A DNA stretch of 5,028 nucleotides. Origin: Elusimicrobia bacterium RIFCSPLOWO2_01_FULL_60_11. GTDB taxonomy: Bacteria > Elusimicrobiota > Elusimicrobia > 2-02-FULL-39-32. The notes beneath the pieces are model-generated. The model worked only from the letters and a program-made list of their open reading frames with translations. It was not told the origin of the DNA and did not search any database. The first letter of the stretch is position 1. Each line of letters starts with the position of its first letter. The position numbers were made by a program, and so were the translations under genes. The DNA is taken from assembly GCA_001800085.1 (NCBI GenBank), contig MGUS01000063.1, positions 11,799 through 16,826 of the forward strand, in the 5' to 3' direction. Shown one piece after another: positions 1 through 5,028 of the stretch.

Positions 1-1
1 C

Positions 2-916
2 AGTTTCTGCGGGGTCCTCGGGTTGAAACCCACCTACGGCCGCGTCTCGCGCTTCGGGCTTGTGGCCTTCGCTTCATCCCTGGACCAGATCGGCCCCTTT
101 GCCCGCACCGCGGAGGACCTGGCCCTGCTCCAATCGGTCATTTCCGGAGCCGACCCCATGGATTCCACATCCTCGGAGGCGCCGGTGCCGGATTACCTCG
201 CGTCCCTTACCAAAGGCATCCAGGGCCTGAAACTCGGGGTCCCCAAGGAATATTTCGGCAAGGGGCTGGACGAGGGCGTCAAAGAATCAGTCCTTTCTGC
301 CGTCAAGGTCTTTGAAAAAGCCGGCGCGAAAATCTCCGACGTCTCCCTGCCCAACATGGATTCCGCCATCGAGGTCTACTACATCCTGGCCCCCTCCGAA
401 GCGAGCGCCAACCTGGCGCGCTTCGACGGCATCCGCTACGGCCATCGAACGAAAGACGCGGCCAACCTCATGGAGCTTTACGAAAAATCCCGCGATGAAG
501 GGTTCGGGCCCGAAGTGAAGCGCCGCATCATGCTGGGCACCTACGCGCTCTCCTCCGGCTACTACGACGCTTATTATCTGAAGGCCCAGAGAGTACGCAC
601 GCTCATCTGCAGGGATTTCGAGAACGCCTTCAAGTCCGTGGACGCGCTCATCACTCCCACGGCGCCCACTCCGGCGTTTAAAATCGGCGACAAAGCGGCG
701 GATCCGCTCCAGATGTACCTCTCGGACATCTACACCATCTCCTGCAACTTGGCCGGCATCCCAGGCATTTCGGTGCCCTGCGGGTTCTCCAAGGAAAAGC
801 TCCCCATCGGGTTCCAGATCCTGGGCCGGCCTTTCGAGGAGGAGCGCATGCTCCAGATGGCCGCCTTCTACCAGTCCCGGACCGCCTGGCACAAAGAAAC
901 CCCTTCCACCGACTAG
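2..916 (+). CDS. gatA: Asp-tRNA(Asn)/Glu-tRNA(Gln) amidotransferase subunit A, C-terminal part (5' end outside window)
   Basis: GatA is the glutaminase subunit of the cytoplasmic GatCAB complex. It releases ammonia from glutamine, and GatB uses it to convert mischarged Glu-tRNA(Gln) or Asp-tRNA(Asn) to Gln- or Asn-tRNA. The frame is open from base 2, and 304 codons are visible before TAG at 914-916. They begin with [17 protein letters not shown], the block that directly follows the amidase signature in GatA, then [18 protein letters not shown]. Later blocks are also typical of Gat[21 protein letters not shown], the TPTAPTPAF segment, and [13 protein letters not shown] followed by [13 protein letters not shown] near the C terminus. 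About 180 residues, including the Lys-Ser-cisSer catalytic residues, lie upstream, which gives a normal total of about 485. The TTG at 23 is an internal Leu codon, not the start. The stop overlaps the next gene's GTG by one base, so the two are probably cotranscribed. The signature is specific enough to exclude a generic amidase. Confidence 0.97.
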   Translation, partial: SFCGVLGLKPTYGRVSRFGLVAFASSLDQIGPFARTAEDLALLQSVISGADPMDSTSSEAPVPDYLASLTKGIQGLKLGVPKEYFGKGLDEGVKESVLSAVKVFEKAGAKISDVSLPNMDSAIEVYYILAPSEASANLARFDGIRYGHRTKDAANLMELYEKSRDEGFGPEVKRRIMLGTYALSSGYYDAYYLKAQRVRTLICRDFENAFKSVDALITPTAPTPAFKIGDKAADPLQMYLSDIYTISCNLAGIPGISVPCGFSKEKLPIGFQILGRPFEEERMLQMAAFYQSRTAWHKETPSTD

Positions 917-1629
917 TGCATATCTTCGCCGTCCTTCCGGCGTTCAACGAGGCGGAAAATCTGAGGCCGCTCCTGGCCTCTCTTTCGCATGTCCGGGAAC
1001 GCTTGAAGCCCGATGAGCTGACCGTCCTCGTGGTGGACGACGGCTCCACGGACGGCACAGGGGAAATGGCCGCCATCCGCCACCCTAAAAACCTGGGATT
1101 CCCCCAGGCGCTCCGCACGGGCTTGGCGCGCGCCCTGGAACTTTCAAAAGACATGAACGACTGCGCCGTGGTGATGGACGCCGACAACACCCACCCGGCG
1201 GAGACCCTCATCCCCATGCTGGAAAAATTCAGGCGGGGATCTGATGTTGTGATCGCCTCCCGCTATTGCGCGGGAGGGAGCCAAAGAGGCGTCTCGTTAT
1301 TCAGGATTTTTTTGAGCCGCGCCTGCGGGGGACTGCTCTCCGTTTTCTTCAGGGTGGAGAACGTCAAGGACTACACTTCGAGTTTTCGGATGATACGGAT
1401 GAAGACGCTCAGATCGCTCTCCGAGGCGACCGGCGGGGAGTTCTTTAAGGAAAAAAGCTTCGTCTGCGCCTGCGAGTTCCTTTTCAACCTGAAAACCGCG
1501 GGAGCCCGCTTCGCGGAAGTGCCCCTGGCCCTGCGCTACGACCTGCGTATCGGCAAAAGCAAGATGAACGTGGCCCGCACCGTCGCGGGCTATTTCAAGC
1601 TGATGTCCCGTCTATTATTGAAGGGGTAA
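916..1629 (+). CDS. Family 2 glycosyltransferase, DPM1-like (polyprenyl-phosphate sugar transferase type)
   Basis: This is a 237-residue GT-A fold, inverting glycosyltransferase that probably moves a sugar from a nucleotide donor to a lipid carrier or cell-surface glycan. The substrate cannot be read from sequence. Motifs in order: PAFNEAEN (residues 8-15) and VVDDGSTDGT (39-48) for nucleotide binding; NLGFPQALRTG (59-69); the metal-binding DAD within VVMDADNTHP (85-94); ASRY (114-117); DYTSSFRMI (152-160); and EVPLALRYD followed by GKSKMN (213-218), the block near the end of the DPM1 domain. No membrane helices follow the domain, unlike many bacterial relatives, so the protein is probably soluble or peripheral. 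The GTG start at 916 places the first strand correctly. It shares its G with the gatA stop (TAGTG) and has no Shine-Dalgarno sequence, which suggests translational coupling. The last 15 bases overlap the convergent LON-domain gene. The stretch between DGSTDGT and NLG looks about ten residues shorter than usual. Confidence 0.92.
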   Translation: MHIFAVLPAFNEAENLRPLLASLSHVRERLKPDELTVLVVDDGSTDGTGEMAAIRHPKNLGFPQALRTGLARALELSKDMNDCAVVMDADNTHPAETLIPMLEKFRRGSDVVIASRYCAGGSQRGVSLFRIFLSRACGGLLSVFFRVENVKDYTSSFRMIRMKTLRSLSEATGGEFFKEKSFVCACEFLFNLKTAGARFAEVPLALRYDLRIGKSKMNVARTVAGYFKLMSRLLLKG

Positions 1630-2298
1630 CCGGGCGGAACCGCCCGTGCGCAGGCGGGAGAGTTCGAAGCGGAGCGTGAAGATCAGTTTTTCGGCCCTTT
1701 TCACGGCGTCGGTCTCTTCCAGCATCATCCGCTTCTCCAGCGGAGGCAGGGCGAGGGCCGCGGAATAGAGGTCGCAGAGCATCCCCAAAGGCAATAGGTC
1801 GTAAGGCAAACTGTCCAAATCGGCGTAAGAGACCTCGCTCTGCCCGTCCTTTTTCATCCCCATGACATCCTTGCCGAGGCCGTAGACCTCTTTTGAGAGG
1901 GTGTTGATGGTGTTGACCGCGGTCTGGGAGTAAGCGTCCTCCACGACCTCGATCTCCGCCTTGATGTAGGGTCTCTCCTGAGTGAGGGCGCGCACGCGTA
2001 TGCGTTTCAAACCGATCAGGACCAGATTGAACCTCCCGTCCGGGAGCCGTTCGTCCATGGCGATGCGCCCGAGGCCGAAAATGCCTTCGGTGAGGGATTG
2101 GCCGGGCCGGACGTTGGCGATGGCCATGAATTTTCCTTCCGACAAGGCGGATTCGGTCATGGTCTTGTAGCGTTCCTCAAAGATGTGGAGCGGCATGGGT
2201 TCGCCGGGCAGGAGGGAAGCGCCCTCCAAAGGGAAGATGGGGACTTCCGTCGGAAAATTCAAGGACTCTTCCGGAAAAGGCAGCGTCACCTCGAACAT
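1615..2298 (-). CDS. Free-standing LON substrate-binding-domain protein (peptidase S16, lon N-terminal domain-like)
   Basis: The 227-residue protein matches the N-terminal substrate-recognition domain of Lon protease but has no AAA+ or protease domain. Visible hallmarks are VPIFPLEGASLLPG followed by PLHIFEERYKTM (residues 19-47; family form is PLFPL, then PG, then L-IFE-RY), FGLGRIA (74-80), DGRFNLVLIGLKRIRV (87-102) and a helical C-terminal half with the family's LPPLEKRMMLEE (184-195). Such stand-alone proteins are widespread in bacteria and their role is not settled. Cytoplasmic protein binding linked to proteolysis or quality control is only an inference. The ATG at 2298 is chosen because residues 19-47 need it and no ATG, GTG or TTG lies in frame upstream in the intergenic gap. 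There is no Shine-Dalgarno sequence; a promoter (2305-2333) would start transcription at about this ATG. The gene lies 51 bases downstream of the permease-2 gene, on the same strand. Its last 15 bases overlap the opposing glycosyltransferase gene. Confidence 0.9.
   Translation of the reverse strand: MFEVTLPFPEESLNFPTEVPIFPLEGASLLPGEPMPLHIFEERYKTMTESALSEGKFMAIANVRPGQSLTEGIFGLGRIAMDERLPDGRFNLVLIGLKRIRVRALTQERPYIKAEIEVVEDAYSQTAVNTINTLSKEVYGLGKDVMGMKKDGQSEVSYADLDSLPYDLLPLGMLCDLYSAALALPPLEKRMMLEETDAVKRAEKLIFTLRFELSRLRTGGSARLPLQ
1631..1646. other. Perfect 16-base palindrome (hairpin) at the convergent gene junction
   Basis: CGGGCGGAACCGCCCG is a perfect inverted repeat: seven bases each side of AA, or a 6-bp stem with a 4-base loop. 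It begins one base after the TAA of the glycosyltransferase gene and lies in the last dozen codons of the LON-domain gene. No T-run follows it on either strand, so it is not a canonical intrinsic terminator. It may still cause pausing, protect 3' ends or aid factor-dependent termination of the rightward transcript. It may also be a by-product of GC-rich coding sequence. Confidence 0.4.
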
Positions 2299-2304
2299 AG
2301 CTAA

Positions 2305-2333
2305 TTGATACCATCTTTCCAGAAACGAGTCAA
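2305..2333 (-). promoter_or_regulatory. Probable sigma70-type promoter with extended -10, driving the LON-domain gene
   Basis: Read on the minus strand, TTGACT (2333-2328, 5 of 6 to the -35 consensus) is followed by a 17-base spacer. Then comes TATCAA (2310-2305, 4 of 6 to the -10 consensus), preceded by TGG, an extended -10 TGn element. The usual start point about seven bases past the -10 falls on base 2298, the A of the LON-domain ATG, so the mRNA would be leaderless or nearly so. This fits the lack of a Shine-Dalgarno sequence there. The site lies in a gap of roughly 39% GC within a roughly 60% GC window. It comes from motif matching by eye; no transcription data are available. Confidence 0.6.
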
Positions 2334-2349
2334 TGATTATTTGGGGCAG

Positions 2350-3147
2350 TTAGCTGGAGACCGAGGAGTAGTGCTTGAGCGCCCGCTTCCAGGATTCGAG
2401 GGCCACGGCGAGGAGCGCTGCGGAGAGGGCGAAGGCCAGGACGATCTTCTGCGGCGAGAGGAGCCCCAGGAGCGCTTTCGATGGGTACGACACCATGACC
2501 GCGATGGGGAAGACGAAAGTGAGGATGACCTGGAGGAACGGCGTGTAGATGTCCACCGGGAAGCGGCCCAGGTTGACGAGGTCCCGGTACATCCAGATGG
2601 TCTCCTCCATCTGCTGCGTGCGCAGGGTGAGCGCGGCCACCAGGACATGGATGGAAAAGGCGATGACCAGGCCGTTGGCGCAGAGCAGAACATAGAGCAG
2701 GCCGTTCATGAGGAGCGCCTCGCCCGAATAACCGGCGAGTATGCGCGGAAACACCCAGAGGATGAGCCCCACCACCGGAATGAGCATGAGAAAATCCAGA
2801 AAATCCACCAGGTTGGAGCAGACGCGGAAAAGAGCGTTGACCGGCTGGATGAGATAGAAATCCATGTCGCCTTCGCGGATGTCCCGCCCCACCATGTAGA
2901 TGCCGCGTATGAGGATCTGCGCGATGATGTCCACCAGGTTGAAGGTGAGGAAGAAGAGTGCCACGGCCTCCAGGGAATAGCCGGCGACCGAGGGCACATG
3001 GCGGAATATGGAGACGATGAAGAGGATGAAGAAGGCCAGGCGGACGAATTTTCCCCCCAGCCAGCCCAGGGAACTCCAGCGGTTCGTGAACTGCATGAGG
3101 AAGGCCATGACGGCCAGGCGCTTCCAGACCTGCCAGTAGCGCTTCAC
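2350..3147 (-). CDS. ABC-2 type exporter permease subunit 2 (COG3694-like, ABC2_membrane_6 family)
   Basis: This is a 265-residue inner-membrane protein with about six hydrophobic segments, near residues 36-48, 60-80, 114-133, 145-173, 203-219 and 233-250. Family marks are REGDMDFYLIQPVN (91-104), the G-x4-LxxP block of this permease family, and GRFPVDIY (194-201) followed by PIAVMVSYPSKALLG (214-228). The preceding permease carries the equivalent FFPLDVLP and YFPLNVFL, so the two are diverged paralogues that should form the membrane heterodimer of one transporter. The substrate is unknown for this uncharacterised COG4586/4587/3694 group. The start is GTG at 3147-3145, directly abutting the TAA of permease 1 (TAAGTG). 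A G-run about six bases upstream could act as a weak ribosome-binding site, and coupling is likely. TAA is at 2352-2350, and no terminator hairpin follows before the LON-domain gene. Confidence 0.9.
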   Translation of the reverse strand: MKRYWQVWKRLAVMAFLMQFTNRWSSLGWLGGKFVRLAFFILFIVSIFRHVPSVAGYSLEAVALFFLTFNLVDIIAQILIRGIYMVGRDIREGDMDFYLIQPVNALFRVCSNLVDFLDFLMLIPVVGLILWVFPRILAGYSGEALLMNGLLYVLLCANGLVIAFSIHVLVAALTLRTQQMEETIWMYRDLVNLGRFPVDIYTPFLQVILTFVFPIAVMVSYPSKALLGLLSPQKIVLAFALSAALLAVALESWKRALKHYSSVSS

Positions 3148-3942
3148 TTAGCCCCCGTCCGCGCTGTAGGCCTTCAAGCCCCTCTCCCACAGGCGGCGCG
3201 CCGCCCAGACGAAAAGGACCGCCCAAAAGACCTGGACCCCGAGGCCCCGCGCGAGCAGCGGGCCCGTGATCCTTTCCAGGAACACGTTCAAAGGAAAATA
3301 AAGAAGCGAGGCGAAGGGAAGGAAGCTGAAAACGGACTGAAAGATCCTCGGCAGGACGTCCAGAGGGAAAAAAGCCCCGGAGGAGAACTCAAGAAAAAGT
3401 TCGAAACAGAAACGGGGCCCCGCGGATTCGGAGGTCCAGAAAGCGAAGGTGGCCACGATGTAGCTCATGAGGAAGTAGAGGACGATGGCCAGGGCCAGGG
3501 TGAGCCCGAAGACCGCGAATGTCGCGGGATGGGCGGGCCAATAGAGCGGGATCTTCAAGAGCCAGGCCGCCAGGGCCACCTCGAGGATGGAGGAGACGAG
3601 CTGCGTGGCCTTGTCGGCGGCGTCCCGCGAGAGGCAGAAGCCCACATAGGAGATGGGGCGCATCAGGTAGGACGAGATCTTGCCCGTGTTGATCTCATGC
3701 ATGAGCTCCCAGGTCTTGTCGGAGAAGACGAGCGCGCGCAGGACGTTCATTCCGAGGATGTAGGTGAACATCTGACTCCGGGTGTAGCCCAGGAGGGTGT
3801 CCCGCCCCTGGAAGACGGCGGACCAGAAAGCGTAGAAGGCGATGATGACCGTGATGCTGCGCGCCCGCTCCATAAGGAAAGAGGCGCGGTAATAGAGCTC
3901 CTGCTGGATGGAAAGGGAGAAGGCCGCCCAGTACTTACCCAT
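3148..3942 (-). CDS. ABC-2 type exporter permease subunit 1 (COG4587-like, ABC2_membrane_6 family)
   Basis: This 264-residue inner-membrane permease has about six hydrophobic stretches, near residues 29-44, 57-73, 114-130, 140-168, 203-222 and 236-249. Its cytoplasmic N terminus is short and polar (MGKYWAAFSLSIQQELYYRA), as is usual for this family. The block GKISSYLMRP (87-96) corresponds to GDMDFYLIQP in permease 2, and FFPLDVLPRIF (191-201) followed by YFPLNVFL (215-222) corresponds to that protein's RFPVDIY and YPSKALLG. The trio of ATPase and two such permeases, in this order, is the usual organisation of the uncharacterised COG4586-4587-3694 exporters. No solute-binding protein is present, in keeping with export. 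The ATG at 3942-3940 lies inside the ATPase gene's end (8-base overlap) with GGAAA just before it. TAA directly precedes the next GTG. The substrate is unknown. Confidence 0.9.
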   Translation of the reverse strand: MGKYWAAFSLSIQQELYYRASFLMERARSITVIIAFYAFWSAVFQGRDTLLGYTRSQMFTYILGMNVLRALVFSDKTWELMHEINTGKISSYLMRPISYVGFCLSRDAADKATQLVSSILEVALAAWLLKIPLYWPAHPATFAVFGLTLALAIVLYFLMSYIVATFAFWTSESAGPRFCFELFLEFSSGAFFPLDVLPRIFQSVFSFLPFASLLYFPLNVFLERITGPLLARGLGVQVFWAVLFVWAARRLWERGLKAYSADGG

Positions 3943-4921
3943 TTTCCAGGAACACCCGGCGGATGATCTCTTCGATGGGCAGTTCTTCGATGGAGAGGTC
4001 CACTACCGGCACCTGGGCGAGAAGCAGGCCCATGACGCGGGAGACGTCCTTGCGGGGGATCTCGAGCTCGGCCGATGAGCCGTTGTGGGAGATGACTTTC
4101 CCCAGGGCTTTCAAGCCCGCGATGTCGAGGGGGACGGACGAAGTCAGCGTCACCAGCTTGTCCGGGGCGTAGCGCTCCACGATCTTGCTCAAGTCCCCGT
4201 CGTAGAGGATGCGCCCGCCGTCGATGATGATGACGCGCTTGCAGAGCTCTTCCACGTCCGCCATGTTGTGGCTGGTGAGCAGGATGGTGGAGCCCGTCTC
4301 CCTGTTATAATCGCGGATAAAATTGCGCAGTTTTTTCTGCATCACCAGGTCCAGGCCCAGGGTAGGTTCGTCCAAAAGAAGTATCTTGGGATAGTGCAGG
4401 ATGGCGCAGGCCAGTTCCGCTTTCATGCGCTCGCCCAGGGATAGTTTTTTCACCGGCACCTCCAGCAGGTCCCCGATGTCGAGGAGTTCCGTGATCCTGG
4501 CCCGCCGCTCCCTGAAATCCTTGTCGGAGATCTCGAATATCTTCTGGTTCAGCACGAAGGTCTCGCGGGCGGGCAGGTCCCACCAGAGCTGGGTGCGCTG
4601 GCCCATCACCATGGAGAAATTCATTTGAAAATCCTTTTCCCGTTTCCAGGGGGCAAAGCCCAGGATCTCCACTTCTCCCGAAGTGGGGTAGAGAAGCCCG
4701 GAAAGGACCTTGAGCGTGGTGGTCTTGCCCGCGCCGTTGGGGCCCAGGAACCCCACCAGCTCCCCGGGAGCGATGTCAAAGGAGATGTCCTGGACGGCCG
4801 GAACGATTCGGTTCTCTTTTTTGAAGAGGGCGCGGAAAGCGCCGCGCATGCCGGGCGCTTTGACGGGGACTTGAAAGGTCTTGCTCAAGTTCCTGACGCG
4901 GATGGCGGGAGCGGGATTCAA
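3935..4921 (-). CDS. ABC exporter ATP-binding subunit (COG4586-like)
   Basis: The 328-residue cytoplasmic ATPase should power the two downstream permeases. All nucleotide-binding motifs are intact: Walker A GPNGAGKT (60-67), Q-loop at Gln108 in MGQRTQLWWDLP, signature LSLGE (160-164), Walker B ILLLDEP with catalytic Glu185, D-loop at GLDL (189-192) and switch His218 in LLTSHNM. The MGQRxQLWWDLP block and the 15-20 residue insert before NRIVPAVQDISF (38-49) are typical of COG4586 rather than of DrrA/CcmA-type ATPases. About 90 residues after the domain form a C-terminal extension (LVTLTSSVPL to the end) such as these proteins often carry. LSLGE in place of LSGGQ is a normal variant. The start is TTG at 4921-4919, overlapping the upstream stop as TTGA, with no Shine-Dalgarno sequence, so translation probably depends on coupling. 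No nearer ATG fits the first strand (IRVRNLSKTF). Its stop overlaps the permease-1 start. Confidence 0.94.
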   Translation of the reverse strand: MNPAPAIRVRNLSKTFQVPVKAPGMRGAFRALFKKENRIVPAVQDISFDIAPGELVGFLGPNGAGKTTTLKVLSGLLYPTSGEVEILGFAPWKREKDFQMNFSMVMGQRTQLWWDLPARETFVLNQKIFEISDKDFRERRARITELLDIGDLLEVPVKKLSLGERMKAELACAILHYPKILLLDEPTLGLDLVMQKKLRNFIRDYNRETGSTILLTSHNMADVEELCKRVIIIDGGRILYDGDLSKIVERYAPDKLVTLTSSVPLDIAGLKALGKVISHNGSSAELEIPRKDVSRVMGLLLAQVPVVDLSIEELPIEEIIRRVFLENG

Positions 4922-5028
4922 AGGTTCTTGAGGGATTCGGCGACGGTCTTGTGGGTGACGCGGCCTTCGGCCGTGTTCAGGCCGGCGGCCAGGCCGGCGT
5001 CAGCGCGCAGGGCCGCTTTCAAGCCCCC
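4918..5028 (-). CDS. ald: Probable alanine dehydrogenase, C-terminal end only (5' part outside window)
   Basis: A minus-strand frame is open from the window edge to TGA at 4920-4918 and gives 36 residues. They begin GGLKAALRADAGLAAGLN and continue TAEGRVTHKTVAESL. This resembles the last helix and tail of NAD-dependent alanine dehydrogenase, whose family form is roughly G-KAL--D--LA-GLNV--G-VT---VAE-L. That enzyme interconverts L-alanine and pyruvate plus ammonia in the cytoplasm. A full-length protein is about 370 residues, so roughly nine tenths lies outside the window and the catalytic residues cannot be checked. The stop overlaps the ATPase TTG by four bases, indicating one transcript with the exporter genes. 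The match rests on a short tail, so the family call is good but not certain. Confidence 0.82.
   Translation of the reverse strand, partial: GGLKAALRADAGLAAGLNTAEGRVTHKTVAESLKNL

Noticed and set aside
287..1217. Minus-strand frames of about 200 and 180 codons opposite gatA and the glycosyltransferase.
   Set aside because: The plus-strand genes carry unmistakable conserved motifs throughout. The antisense translations are compositionally biased and have no domain.
2299..2349. Possible intrinsic terminator for the exporter operon in the gap before the LON-domain gene.
   Set aside because: I found no stable inverted repeat or T-run on the minus strand in this gap. Only promoter-like elements are visible, so read-through into the LON-domain gene remains possible.
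2330..3226. A minus-strand 298-codon frame overlapping permease 2 in another register, with Gly/His/Pro/Arg-rich translation.
   Set aside because: It crosses from one permease gene into the other, shows no family motif, and competes with clear ABC2_membrane_6 proteins in the true frame.
2305..3966. A plus-strand open frame of 553 codons lying opposite both permease genes.
   Set aside because: It is strictly antisense to two well-supported membrane proteins. Its product is a low-complexity Glu/Gly/Arg/Asp/His-rich string with no recognisable domain, and it has a TTG start with no ribosome-binding site. Long antisense frames of this kind are expected opposite GC-rich genes that favour G/C at third positions.
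4430..4444. LSLGE instead of LSGGQ in the ATPase signature, considered as a possible degenerate ATPase.
   Set aside because: LSLGE/LSLGQ variants are common in ABC-2 exporter ATPases of this group. Walker A, Walker B glutamate, Q-loop and switch histidine are all intact.
4961..5001. GC-rich inverted repeat CGGCCTTCGGCCG and a nearby repeated AGGCCGGCG.
   Set aside because: Both fall inside the coding end of the probable alanine dehydrogenase and encode family-typical residues (GLAAGLN, AEGR). There is no T-run and no gene boundary to terminate at, so codon usage explains them.

Overview
The window is ordinary, densely packed bacterial chromosome: high GC (about 60% by eye), almost fully coding, with genes that abut or overlap. 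Nothing here fixes the phylum. The transamidation enzyme GatA shows a bacterium that makes Gln-tRNA(Gln) and/or Asn-tRNA(Asn) indirectly. Frequent GTG/TTG starts and nearly absent Shine-Dalgarno sequences at coupled starts are consistent with a GC-rich, possibly uncultured, lineage. I saw no IS element, phage gene, CRISPR, tRNA, rRNA or toxin-antitoxin gene.

Layout. Rightward unit (1-1629): the last ~304 codons of gatA, then a family 2 glycosyltransferase of the dolichol-phosphate-mannose-synthase type whose GTG start shares one base with the gatA stop. Leftward unit (5028 down to 1615): the last 36 codons of a probable alanine dehydrogenase, then a complete three-gene ABC exporter of the COG4586/COG4587/COG3694 type (ATPase, permease 1, permease 2), then a free-standing LON substrate-binding-domain protein. 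The first four leftward genes are joined by a 4-base overlap, an 8-base overlap and a 0-base gap, so they are very probably one transcript. The LON-domain gene follows after a 51-base AT-rich gap that holds a good sigma70-type promoter placed so that the transcript would start at or next to the ATG.

The two units converge. The glycosyltransferase and LON-domain genes overlap tail to tail by 15 bases, and a perfect 16-base palindrome lies just past the glycosyltransferase stop, inside the end of the opposing gene.

How the genes work together: the ABC trio forms one inner-membrane transporter, with two paralogous permeases and one ATPase, of unknown substrate. Alanine dehydrogenase, GatA, the glycosyltransferase and the LON-domain protein have no evident shared pathway. 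I found no convincing new system. The points most worth a second look are the probable leaderless promoter, the convergent overlap with its hairpin, and the tight coupling of alanine dehydrogenase to the exporter.
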